DNA of 9,543 nt from Actinobacteria bacterium UBA912 (GTDB taxonomy: Bacteria > Actinomycetota > Coriobacteriia > Anaerosomatales > UBA912): positions 1-9,543 of the forward strand of contig DBEG01000054.1 of the NCBI GenBank assembly GCA_002293965.1. Reading direction: 5' to 3'. Within the stretch, counting starts at the first letter, position 1, and each line of letters opens with the position of its first letter. A program made the translations under genes and the position numbers. Positions 1 through 6,475 of the stretch are shown in pieces. The notes under the pieces were generated by a model. The model did no database searches. It saw only the letters and a list, made by a program, of their open reading frames with translations, and was not told the origin of the DNA.

Positions 1-1220
1 GTCAGCTTGAACCACGCGCGTGCGAAGGCGTCCGCGAACTCGTCGGGATTCTCGAGGAAGCGCCGCGAGATCGGCTCGTAGATCGGATCGAAGCGAAGCG
101 ACAGATCGGCCGTGGTCATCATGGGCCTGAGCTTCTTGCTCGGGTCGAAGGCGTCGACGACCATGTCCTCCTCGGCGACGTCCTTGGCCAGCCACTGGTT
201 CGCGCCGGCCGGGCTCTTCACGAGCTCCCACTCGTACTTGAAGAGCACCTTGAGGTACCCCATGTCCCACGTGACCGGATTGGGCTTCCACGCGCCTTCG
301 ATGCCGCTCGTGATCGTGTCGGCGCCTTTGCCGCTGCCAAAGCTGCTCTTCCAGCCGAAGCCCTGCTCCTCGAGGCCAGCAGCCTCGGGCTCAGGCCCGA
401 CGTGCGCCTTGTCGCCAGCGCCGTGGCTCTTGCCGAAGGTGTGTCCGCCGGCCACGAGCGCGACGGTCTCCTCGTCGTTCATGCCCATGCGGCCGAAGGT
501 CTGCCGCACGTCTCGGCCGGAAGCGACCGGGTCGGGATTGCCGTTGGGGCCTTCGGGGTTCACGTAGATGAGGCCCATCTGCACGGCCGCGAGCGGGGTC
601 TCGAGCTTGCGCTCGCCCGAGAAGCGCTCGTCGCCGAGCCACTCGGTCTCCGAGCCCCAGTAGATGTCCTGCTCGGGCTCCCAGATGTCCTTGCGTCCGC
701 CGCCGAAGCCGAAAGTTTTGAAGCCCATCGACTCGAGCGCGCAGTTGCCCGCGAGGATCATGAGGTCGGCCCACGATATCTTGCGGCCGTACTTCTGCTT
801 GACCGGCCACAGCAGGCGGCGCGCCTTGTCGAGGTTCGCGTTATCCGGCCAGCTGTTGAGCGGCGCGAACCGAAGCGACCCCGACCCGCCGCCGCCTCGG
901 CCATCGCCGGTGCGGTAGGTGCCTGCGCTGTGCCACGCCATGCGGATCATGAGCCCGCCGTAGTGGCCGTAATCCGCTGGCCACCAATCCTGCAAGTCGG
1001 TCATGACCCTGTAGAGGTCCTGCTTGACGGCGTCGAGGTCGAGCGTCGCAAACTCGGCGGCGTAGTCGAAATCCTCGCCCATCGGGTCGCCAGCCGACGG
1101 ATTCTGGTGCAGCAGACCCAGATCGAGCTGGTCAGGCCACCAGTCCTTGTTCGTGGTTGGTCGGCGTGCCGCGTGCGGGTGACCAGCACCCCCGGCCTGC
1201 CCTGAGCTGTGTTCACTCAT
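1..1220 (-). CDS. katG: Catalase-peroxidase KatG, N-terminal ~406 residues (runs off left edge)
   Basis: Bifunctional haem enzyme that disproportionates H2O2 and has broad peroxidase activity. The reading frame is open from ATG at 1220-1218 to the left edge. GAGAGGAG lies 8 nt upstream of the ATG. Visible catalytic residues: distal Arg93-Trp96-His97 in RMAWHSAGTYR; the Met-Tyr-Trp cross-link set as Trp96, Tyr219 (GLIYVNPEGP) and Met245 (GRMGMND); proximal haem ligand His260 in GGHTFGKSHG; proximal Trp311 (GAWKPNP) and Asp372 (TTADLSLR). These align with M. tuberculosis R104/W107/H108, Y229, M255, H270, W321 and D381 at a near-constant offset of 9-11. The whole N-terminal haem domain is therefore intact. 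The C-terminal ~330 residues usual for a ~740-residue KatG lie outside the window. No signal peptide, so cytoplasmic. It is divergent from the FKBP lipoprotein gene. Family assignment is near certain. Confidence 0.97.
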   Translation of the reverse strand, partial: MSEHSSGQAGGAGHPHAARRPTTNKDWWPDQLDLGLLHQNPSAGDPMGEDFDYAAEFATLDLDAVKQDLYRVMTDLQDWWPADYGHYGGLMIRMAWHSAGTYRTGDGRGGGGSGSLRFAPLNSWPDNANLDKARRLLWPVKQKYGRKISWADLMILAGNCALESMGFKTFGFGGGRKDIWEPEQDIYWGSETEWLGDERFSGERKLETPLAAVQMGLIYVNPEGPNGNPDPVASGRDVRQTFGRMGMNDEETVALVAGGHTFGKSHGAGDKAHVGPEPEAAGLEEQGFGWKSSFGSGKGADTITSGIEGAWKPNPVTWDMGYLKVLFKYEWELVKSPAGANQWLAKDVAEEDMVVDAFDPSKKLRPMMTTADLSLRFDPIYEPISRRFLENPDEFADAFARAWFKL

Positions 1221-1372
1221 GCGGTGTTCTCCTCTCTCGGTCCAGGCGATCAAGCCGCGCTGGAAGCGGACAGTGACACGCTACTCACAGCAAGTAGATA
1301 CCCAACTCGCGCGAGCGTCGCACGGGAATTGCTGTAACATCCTTGAGTACCCAAACCCCAACGGAGGTAAAC
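1221..1372. promoter_or_regulatory. Divergent katG / FKBP intergenic region with small inverted repeats
   Basis: This 152-bp non-coding stretch must carry the promoters of both katG (minus) and the prolyl isomerase (plus). An inverted repeat CTACT-N7-AGTAG lies at 1281-1297, and a perfect 10-bp palindrome CTCGCGCGAG at 1306-1315. TAACAT at 1335-1340 could be a -10 for the plus-strand gene but has no convincing -35. On the minus strand, TTGGGT-N16-TAGCGT is only a weak match. The repeats could be operators, for example for a peroxide-responsive regulator of katG, but they match no regulator box that I recognise. Confidence 0.4.
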
Positions 1373-1870
1373 GTGAGCAGAAAGATCCTACTAGCAGCTA
1401 TCAGCTTCATCGCGGTGCTGGCAGTCGGCGGAACAGCCGGATGCGCCGCAACACCTGCCGAGGAGACCACGGCCCCGCCGAGCGAACCCGGGCAGGTCTC
1501 GATGCCGCCTGAGGGCGAGACACCCGAGGCACCCGCCGCTGGAGACGTCACCGAGCTCGTCATCGAGGACATCAAGGTCGGCACCGGTGCCGAGGCTGTG
1601 GCCGGAAGCAACGTCACCGTGCACTACACCGGCTGGCTGACCGACGGCACCGAGTTCGACTCGTCCGTGGGCGGAGAGCCGTTCCAGTTCCCGCTTGGCG
1701 CAGGTCGGGTCATCCCGGGCTGGGACCAGGGCGTCGCGGGCATGAAGGTCGGCGGTCAGCGCAGGCTCACGATCCCGCCTGCCCTAGGCTACGGAGCTGC
1801 TGGAGCCGGTGGAGTGATCCCGCCGAACGCCACACTCGTCTTCGAGGTCGAGCTGATCTCGGTCCCGTAG
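1373..1870 (+). CDS. FKBP-type peptidyl-prolyl cis-trans isomerase, lipoprotein
   Basis: Prolyl isomerase predicted to be anchored outside the cytoplasmic membrane and to assist folding of exported proteins. GTG at 1373 is chosen because GGAGG sits 6 nt upstream; an in-frame ATG at 1343 would read through that ribosome site. The 165-residue product has a short n-region (SRK), a hydrophobic h-region (residues 5-20) and a lipobox-like TAGC with Cys24. The -3 Thr is a slightly unusual lipobox residue. A Pro/Glu-rich linker (25-60) precedes one FKBP domain (~61-165). FKBP12-type pocket residues are visible: Tyr85 (HYTGWL), Phe95-Asp96 (EFDSS), Phe106, Val113-Ile114, Trp117 (GWDQG), Tyr140 (LGYGAAG) and Phe157. 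It is the only plus-strand gene. Its stop lies 2 bp from the stop of the convergent ABC ATPase gene, leaving no room for a terminator between them. Confidence 0.93.
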   Translation: MSRKILLAAISFIAVLAVGGTAGCAATPAEETTAPPSEPGQVSMPPEGETPEAPAAGDVTELVIEDIKVGTGAEAVAGSNVTVHYTGWLTDGTEFDSSVGGEPFQFPLGAGRVIPGWDQGVAGMKVGGQRRLTIPPALGYGAAGAGGVIPPNATLVFEVELISVP

Positions 1871-1872
1871 CG

Positions 1873-2640
1873 CTAAACAGGCTGGCGGCGGCGCGCCCCT
1901 GCGGGGACGTCGCCCCAGCCGATGTAGCGGTTGCGCTCATCGGCGATCAGCAGACCGTCGCGCACCTCGAGGATGCGATCCGTGCGCTGCGCGACGTTTC
2001 GGTCGTGCGTGACGATGATGAAAGCCGTGCCCGTCTGCTCGTTTATCGAGCGGAACAAGTCGTAGACCAGGCCCGTGTTGGTGGTGTCGAGGTTGCCGGT
2101 TGGCTCGTCGGCAAGCACCAGCGCCGGTCGATTCACCAGCGCCCGCGCGATCGCGACCCGTTGCTTCTGCCCGCCAGAGAGCGCATTGGCGTTCTTGTCG
2201 GCGACACCCTCCAAATCCAGTAGCCCCAGCGTCTCCTCGGCACGTCGGCGAAGCTCCGCGTCGTCGGGCACGCCTGCAATGAGCGCCGGCATCACGACGT
2301 TCTCGTAGACGCTGAACTCGGGCAGCAGATGATGGAATTGGAAGACGAAGCCGATGAGCGAGTTGCGCAGCTCGGCGCGGCGCGGCTTGCCGAGCGACCC
2401 GATGTCGGTGCCGCGGTAGGTGACGGTCCCCGATGTGGGCGTGTCAAGCAGGCCCAGGAGGTTCAGTAGCGTCGACTTGCCCGAGCCCGACTGGCCGATG
2501 ATGGCGGCGAACTCCGCTTCGGCGAACTCGAAGGAGACGCCCTGTAGCGCGTGCGTCGCGGTGTCGCCGGAGCCGTAGACCTTGTCGAGCGAGTCGACCA
2601 CGAGGAGTGGCGCGGCCGGTGCGAGGGGCGCTTCAGCCAC
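1873..2640 (-). CDS. ABC transporter ATP-binding protein, LolD/MacB family
   Basis: ATPase that would power the FtsX/MacB-type permease encoded just upstream. The 255-residue product has Walker A GQSGSGKST (49-57), Q-loop Gln101 (FVFQFHHLLP), signature LSGGQKQR (154-161), Walker B LVLADEP with catalytic Glu179, and H-loop His212 (VTHDR). The FHHLLPEFS segment after the Q-loop and the LADEPTGNLD sequence are typical of the LolD/MacB/FtsE group, which drives mechanotransmission exporters and lipoprotein or peptide extrusion. The start is taken as GTG at 2640-2638, which overlaps the permease stop by 8 nt. AGGTGA lies 6 nt upstream, inside the permease gene, so translation is probably coupled. 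It is the last gene of a three-gene operon (B12 protein, permease, ATPase). Substrate unknown. Confidence 0.93.
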   Translation of the reverse strand: MAEAPLAPAAPLLVVDSLDKVYGSGDTATHALQGVSFEFAEAEFAAIIGQSGSGKSTLLNLLGLLDTPTSGTVTYRGTDIGSLGKPRRAELRNSLIGFVFQFHHLLPEFSVYENVVMPALIAGVPDDAELRRRAEETLGLLDLEGVADKNANALSGGQKQRVAIARALVNRPALVLADEPTGNLDTTNTGLVYDLFRSINEQTGTAFIIVTHDRNVAQRTDRILEVRDGLLIADERNRYIGWGDVPAGARRRQPV

Positions 2641-3772
2641 CTTGAATCACCTCGATCGGGTCGAGGCGCGAGGTCGAGCGCGTCGGGATGATGCTGGAGG
2701 CCAGCGCGACCGCGATGCCCACAGCCGCCGAGAAGGCGATGAATCCGGGTTCGGGCTCGATGGCGAAGTCGACGGGGACGAACGAGAACGCCCACAGCAG
2801 CAGGTATCCAAGCCCGATGCCGCCGCTGGTGCCGCCAACGCCCAGCAGCGTCGCCTGCCACAGGAAGATCCGCCCGGCGCGCGCGTCGGACATGCCCATC
2901 GCTTTGAGGATGCCGATCTGCCGCGTCTTCTGCACAGCGCTGATCGCGAGCGTCGAGGCGATGCCCAGCGCGACCGCCACCAGCACGAACGCCTGGATCA
3001 TGTAGGATGACGCCGACTGGCTCTGCAGCGCCGAAAGCAGGTCGGCGTTGGCCTCCTGCCACTCGACGATCTCGAGACCGCGCAGAGATCCGTCCCACGC
3101 AGCCGCCACTTCGGCGGAGGCGAAAGGCTCGCGGACCTGCACCTCGATCGCGGAGTACTCGTCGGAGCGCCAGCCCAAAAGCGAGCTCGGGAGTGCGCCG
3201 CCGACGAACGCTTGCCGCTCGTTTGCGGCCGCGGCGCCTAGGTCGACGATCGCGGTGAGGGTGAGGCGCACGGCCTCGCGGCCGGCGAAGGTCAGCCGGA
3301 CCGGGTCGCCCGGCGAGAGCCCGTACTTCTCGGCGAAGTCGGTGCCGAGCACGATGTCGCCGTCATCGAGGCGTACCGTGCCCTCGACCGTGCGCTCCGA
3401 GAGCGAGTAGATGGCGTCGATTCCCGCCAAATCGCCGCCTTTGAGGGAAAGCGGCGCGGAGTCCTCGCCGTCGGTGAAGAGCGCCGATGTCTGGCGCACG
3501 GCCGCGATCGCGCCGTCCTCCACGCGAGCGTCCTCGGCGATCAGCGTGCGGATGTCGTCGGTGAGGGTGACGGGGTCGCCCTCGTCAGGGGCGCGGATCG
3601 TGATGTGCGGACTCGAACCGACGGTCTGCTCGACCAGCCCCGCCTGCAGGCTCACGATCAGCGAGCCCACGAACACCTGCGTGGCGATACCTACCGAGAT
3701 GCCCGCGGCGATCAGCAACGACTGCACCGGAGCCGACCGCAGAAAGCGTAGCGCGATCCGCAGCGGGAGCAT
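2633..3772 (-). CDS. ABC transporter permease, FtsX/MacB_PCD family
   Basis: Membrane subunit of a MacB/LolCE/DevC-type ABC system. The 379-residue product has TM1 at ~18-41, a large extracytoplasmic domain at ~42-255 (MacB_PCD-like, beta-rich), and TM2 (~257-280), TM3 (~303-332) and TM4 (~344-363). The FtsX-type coupling sequence QIGILKAMGM (285-294) follows TM2, and the end SRLDPIEVIQGG is typical of the family. The frame is open upstream of 3772, but ATG at 3772-3770 is preferred. It overlaps the stop of the preceding gene as TGATG, and the hydrophobic start MLPLRIALRFLRS is the usual FtsX N-terminus. With one permease gene and one ATPase gene, the complex is probably a homodimer of each. 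No periplasmic adaptor (MacA/DevB-like) gene is in the window, which fits a monoderm or simplified exporter. Substrate unknown. Confidence 0.9.
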   Translation of the reverse strand: MLPLRIALRFLRSAPVQSLLIAAGISVGIATQVFVGSLIVSLQAGLVEQTVGSSPHITIRAPDEGDPVTLTDDIRTLIAEDARVEDGAIAAVRQTSALFTDGEDSAPLSLKGGDLAGIDAIYSLSERTVEGTVRLDDGDIVLGTDFAEKYGLSPGDPVRLTFAGREAVRLTLTAIVDLGAAAANERQAFVGGALPSSLLGWRSDEYSAIEVQVREPFASAEVAAAWDGSLRGLEIVEWQEANADLLSALQSQSASSYMIQAFVLVAVALGIASTLAISAVQKTRQIGILKAMGMSDARAGRIFLWQATLLGVGGTSGGIGLGYLLLWAFSFVPVDFAIEPEPGFIAFSAAVGIAVALASSIIPTRSTSRLDPIEVIQGG

Positions 3773-4476
3773 CAGCGGGTCTCCTCGCTGGGCGGCAGGC
3801 CGGGCAGCTCCCACGCAGCCTGGTCGAGGACTTCGGCCAGACCGCACGCGGTCCACATGGCCTCGCCTTCGAACGCCGGTCCGCCAACGGCGACCTGGGC
3901 CCTACCGGGGAGCTCGCACACGATGTCTTCAACGACCTGGCGCAGGCTCACGCGGTGGAAGTGCGTCGATGCCGAGAGCACGACGAGCCCGGCACCGAGC
4001 GTTTGTGCCGCTCGCAGGATCTCGGGGACGGGAGCATCGGCTCCCAGGTAGAACGCGGGATAGCCCGCGAGCAGGAAGCGATCGAAGAGCATCCGCAGAC
4101 CGAGGTCGTGGTACTCCTCGGGCGGGCACGCGAGCAGCACGACGGTGTCGCGCGCGGGCTTCTCGGCAGCTTGCGCGAGCACGCGCGGGGCCAGCGACTC
4201 GATGATCGTGCGCACGGTCGCGCTCGCGAGATGCTCCTCCCACACCATGGTCTCGCCGCGCTGCCAGGCCGAGCCGGTGTCGGCGAGCAGCGGCCCGAGC
4301 ACGAGCGTGTAGAGTTCCGCGATGCCGAGAGACCCGGAGTCGACTGCGGCCAGCGCCGCGTTGACGGCGCCTGCGCGATCACGGGATGCGAGGCTGGCTT
4401 CGAGCGTGGAGCGCAACGAGTGCGCTGCCTGCCGAAGGGCGTCGGAGTTCATCGGCGAATCGGGTCGCAGGTCCAT
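3772..4476 (-). CDS. Stand-alone cobalamin-binding (CarH/LitR-type sensor) domain protein
   Basis: The 234-residue protein consists of a helical bundle (~10-105) and a Rossmann-type B12-binding domain (~110-230). The bundle carries Wx9EH as Trp71...Glu81-His82 (WQRGETMVWEEH), the signature of adenosylcobalamin photoreceptors of the CarH/LitR class. The B12 domain carries ExHxxG as Glu121-Tyr-His123-Asp-Leu-Gly126, where His123 would be the lower axial cobalt ligand. It also has the downstream VLSAS (Ser168) and VGGPAF (Gly198-Gly199) loops of cobalamin domains. Unlike CarH, it has no N-terminal MerR helix-turn-helix. It therefore resembles DNA-binding-free B12 sensors such as AerR in architecture. 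Start is uncertain: ATG 4476 is used, TTG 4494 and ATG 4452 are alternatives, and none has a strong ribosome site. Its stop overlaps the permease start, so it is probably co-translated with the ABC transporter. A methyltransferase corrinoid protein is the alternative role, less likely given Wx9EH and the absence of a partner methyltransferase. Confidence 0.85.
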   Translation of the reverse strand: MDLRPDSPMNSDALRQAAHSLRSTLEASLASRDRAGAVNAALAAVDSGSLGIAELYTLVLGPLLADTGSAWQRGETMVWEEHLASATVRTIIESLAPRVLAQAAEKPARDTVVLLACPPEEYHDLGLRMLFDRFLLAGYPAFYLGADAPVPEILRAAQTLGAGLVVLSASTHFHRVSLRQVVEDIVCELPGRAQVAVGGPAFEGEAMWTACGLAEVLDQAAWELPGLPPSEETR

Positions 4477-4528
4477 ACCGTGATGATACCCCAAGTTCGT
4501 GTGAGTTCACCCGCACCTGCGAGCGTGA

Positions 4529-4621
4529 TGGCGGAGAGCCAGGGATTCGAACCCTGGGTACGGCTTCAAACCGCACACACGATTTCCAATCGTGCACCTT
4601 CAACCACTCGGTCAGCTCTCC
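4529..4621 (-). tRNA. tRNA-Ser (anticodon GGA)
   Basis: A class II tRNA with a 7-bp acceptor stem (5' GGAGAGC at 4621-4615 pairing with GCTCTCC at 4539-4533), discriminator G at 4532 and an encoded CCA at 4531-4529. The anticodon arm is CACGA-TTGGAAA-TCGTG, giving anticodon GGA (4587-4585), which reads UCC/UCU serine codons. A long variable arm of about 20 nt, as expected for serine, precedes the T arm CAGGG-TTCGAAT-CCCTG. All stems pair. A promoter is visible upstream at 4667-4695. I see no U-tract terminator in the 52 bp before the cobalamin-protein start, so read-through is possible. Confidence 0.97.
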
Positions 4622-4635
4622 GCGTACGCTGCGCC

Positions 4636-4651
4636 GCGCCGATACCGGCGC
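4636..4651 (-). other. GC-rich hairpin in the tRNA-Ser leader
   Basis: GCGCCG and CGGCGC form a perfect 6-bp stem around a 4-nt loop, 14 nt upstream of the mature tRNA 5' end and within the expected ~39-nt transcribed leader. It may guide processing of the precursor. No U run follows, so it is not a terminator. Confidence 0.4.
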
Positions 4652-4666
4652 AAAAGCGCAAGGGCG

Positions 4667-4695
4667 AGTATACCCGCGAAGCACGCCCGGGGCAA
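4667..4695 (-). promoter_or_regulatory. Sigma70-type promoter of tRNA-Ser
   Basis: On the minus strand, TTGCCC (4695-4690), a 17-bp spacer and TATACT (4672-4667) form a near-consensus housekeeping promoter. The expected start of transcription is around 4660, giving a ~39-nt leader before the tRNA. It begins 10 bp downstream of the ABC-2 permease stop, so the tRNA is an independent unit. It may also supply transcripts of the cobalamin-protein/ABC operon that follows. Confidence 0.75.
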
Positions 4696-4704
4696 TCACT
4701 CAGC

Positions 4705-5502
4705 CTACAGCGGCAGGCGCTTTCTGACGAAGATCACGACGGACGCCACAAACAGCACCGTGATGATGGCGCCGTACTGCAGGTTCACGGCCAGTGCCGA
4801 CTCCCCGGCCGCCAATGCCATCGGATCAATGAGACCGAAGATAGAGATATCCGAGAGGAATGCCAGGTCAGGCGATGACCCGCCGAGCATGTTCATCAGC
4901 AAGAACATGACCGGCACACCAGCTCCCAGTCCGAGTGAGTATCTGGCCTGGTTGAACAGGCAGGAGAAGAAGAAGACGATCATCATCACACTCATGCTCA
5001 GAAGCATCGTCGTGATGTTGAGTGAGAGGAACGCCGCTACGTTGAGCTTCCCTGGGAACTGGGCTTCGGCGTAGAGCGTGCCGACCGCGAACAGGGCAGC
5101 GAACAGAGCCATCATCGATACAAGCGCGTAGACCCCTTTGGTCACGATGATCCTCGCTCTGGTGAGAGGCGTCGACAACAAGTATGCGAACGACCCATTG
5201 TCGACCATCTTGGCCACAAGGCGATGACCCAGGATTATCGAGTAGACCATCGGAAAGGCCATCATCAGCATCCCATACAGCCAAGAAGCCAGGAATCCCG
5301 ACAGATCGGTGGGAATCTGGTCGAATCCCATCGCAGTCGTGAGTCCCGCGGGGAAAGCCTCGACCATGATCGCAACCCCACCCATGTCATCGGGGTTGTA
5401 CATCGCGGTCATCACGGTCATGTAGAAGGACAGCACGAAGATGAATATCAGGAGCAATCCCCAGTTCCGCTTGACCGTATGTCCGAAAAGTACGAGGCTC
5501 AT
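4705..5502 (-). CDS. ABC-2 type transporter permease
   Basis: Membrane subunit of a two-gene ABC exporter. The 265-residue protein has about six TM segments (~15-34, 70-92, 118-145, 157-182, 189-206, 242-259). The cytoplasmic loop DNGSFAYLLSTPLTRARII (101-119) after TM2 is typical of ABC-2/BcrB-like permeases, which contact the ATPase there. It ends with a basic tail (RKRLPL). ATG at 5502-5500 overlaps the TGA of the ATPase gene as ATGA (4 nt), so the two are translationally coupled. The family exports peptides, antibiotics or lipids, and often gives resistance or immunity. The nearby M23 peptidase and small protein may be functionally related, but that is only inferred from position. Confidence 0.88.
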   Translation of the reverse strand: MSLVLFGHTVKRNWGLLLIFIFVLSFYMTVMTAMYNPDDMGGVAIMVEAFPAGLTTAMGFDQIPTDLSGFLASWLYGMLMMAFPMVYSIILGHRLVAKMVDNGSFAYLLSTPLTRARIIVTKGVYALVSMMALFAALFAVGTLYAEAQFPGKLNVAAFLSLNITTMLLSMSVMMIVFFFSCLFNQARYSLGLGAGVPVMFLLMNMLGGSSPDLAFLSDISIFGLIDPMALAAGESALAVNLQYGAIITVLFVASVVIFVRKRLPL

Positions 5503-6392
5503 TGCCCAGAACCCCCCTTGCCGTAATAGCCGATGAAGATGTCCTCCAGCGTTTGATGTTTCGCGTCCAAGTTGAGCACCTGCAGCTTGGCAGCTGTCTT
5601 GACGAAGCGATCTACCTGTTCGCCCGGCACCGCGACTTCCAGTTGCCCGCTTGACTGGAGCATCGCTGGGAAGCCTTCGGCCTCCAGCAGCCTGGTCGCC
5701 TCGGCAGGGTCGGCTACGGTCAGGACGAAGAGTTTGCGCTGGGATCCCATGAGCGACCCCACGTCGGACTGGGCGACGAGCCTGCCCTCCTTGATGATGA
5801 GCACGCTGTCGCAGACCTTCTCGACCTCTTCGAACACGTGGCTGGACATGAGGATCGTCTTGCCTTGGGCTTTTTGCGCAAAGATCAGCTCCATCAGGCG
5901 GTGCTGCATCAGCGGGTCGAGTCCGCTTGAGGGCTCATCGAGTACCAGGACGTCTGGATCGTGCATGAAAGCGGCCACGATCGCCAGTTTCTGCTTCATC
6001 CCTTTGGAGAACTTCCGGATCTTGCCCTTAGGGTCGAGCTCGAACATGTCGAGCAGCTCCTGTCTGCGCCCGCCGTTGCGGGTTCCCCTCAGAGCACTCA
6101 GGAGTGTGAGGAGCTCGACGCCATCCATGCCGTCGGGGAAGGCGATCTCGCCGGGCAGATAGCCCAACCGGTGCTGGATCTGCGACGCCTCTGCCGAGCA
6201 ATCCATTCCGTCGATCAGGCACTTGCCGCTGTCAGGACGCATGAAGCCGAGAAGCGCCCTGATGGTCGTGGTCTTCCCCGCCCCATTGGGACCGAGGTAT
6301 CCCGCCACCGACCCTTCGGCGACCGAGAAATCGAGATCGAAGACACCTTTGCCGCTGGGATAGGTCAAAGTCAGGTCCGACACGCTGATCAT
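5499..6392 (-). CDS. ABC transporter ATP-binding protein, BcrA/CcmA-like
   Basis: ATPase partner of the following ABC-2 permease. The 297-residue product has Walker A GPNGAGKT (34-41), signature FSKGMKQKL (128-136), Walker B VLVLDEP (148-154, catalytic Glu153), D-loop SSGLDP and H-loop His185 (SSHVFEEVE). The usual Q-loop glutamine is missing: the sequence there reads GYLPGEIAF (77-85), a variation also seen in some BcrA-like ATPases. A ~90-residue C-terminal extension (~205-297) follows the nucleotide-binding domain, as is common in drug- or peptide-exporter ATPases. ATG at 6392-6390 has GAGGAG 5 nt upstream. The M23 gene ends 83 bp upstream on the same strand, and an extended -10 promoter lies in that gap. 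Confidence 0.92.
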   Translation of the reverse strand: MISVSDLTLTYPSGKGVFDLDFSVAEGSVAGYLGPNGAGKTTTIRALLGFMRPDSGKCLIDGMDCSAEASQIQHRLGYLPGEIAFPDGMDGVELLTLLSALRGTRNGGRRQELLDMFELDPKGKIRKFSKGMKQKLAIVAAFMHDPDVLVLDEPSSGLDPLMQHRLMELIFAQKAQGKTILMSSHVFEEVEKVCDSVLIIKEGRLVAQSDVGSLMGSQRKLFVLTVADPAEATRLLEAEGFPAMLQSSGQLEVAVPGEQVDRFVKTAAKLQVLNLDAKHQTLEDIFIGYYGKGGSGQ

Positions 6393-6441
6393 AGGAACTC
6401 CTCGTCACGCAACGGGTAACATAGAGGAAGCACTATGGGCC

Positions 6442-6450
6442 ATTGTAGCA
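6442..6450 (-). promoter_or_regulatory. Extended -10 promoter for the ABC-2 operon
   Basis: TGC-TACAAT on the minus strand matches the extended -10 form TGnTATAAT. No good -35 hexamer is seen at 16-18 bp, as expected for this promoter class. The -10 overlaps an imperfect palindrome around ATGGGCCAT (6434-6442), a possible operator. It would give the transporter pair its own transcript, separate from the M23 gene. Confidence 0.45.
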
Positions 6451-6475
6451 GTGACCGCCGGACTCACGCCTCGGA

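Noticed and set aside
112..1205. Long plus-strand ORFs (112-567 and 402-1205) opposite katG
   Set aside because: They lie antisense to katG, whose minus-strand frame has all active-site residues in register. Their products are Pro/Ala/Arg-rich composition artefacts of GC-rich DNA with no family features.
1871..1872. Bidirectional terminator between the convergent FKBP and ABC ATPase genes
   Set aside because: Only 2 bp separate the two stop codons, and no clear stem-loop with U tract is seen across the junction.
4477..4528. Cobalamin riboswitch before the B12-binding protein
   Set aside because: Only 52 bp separate the tRNA from the start codon, far too short for a cobalamin riboswitch, and no B12-box-like sequence is seen.
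4529..4621. tRNA-Ser as the attachment site of an integrated island covering 4.7-7.8 kb
   Set aside because: Islands normally insert at the tRNA 3' end, which here faces the cobalamin gene, not the 4.7-7.8 kb block. I found no repeat of the tRNA 3' segment and no integrase in the window.
3955..4878. 307-codon plus-strand ORF
   Set aside because: It runs through the cobalamin-protein gene, across the tRNA and into the ABC-2 permease, all on the other strand. It is an accidental open frame.
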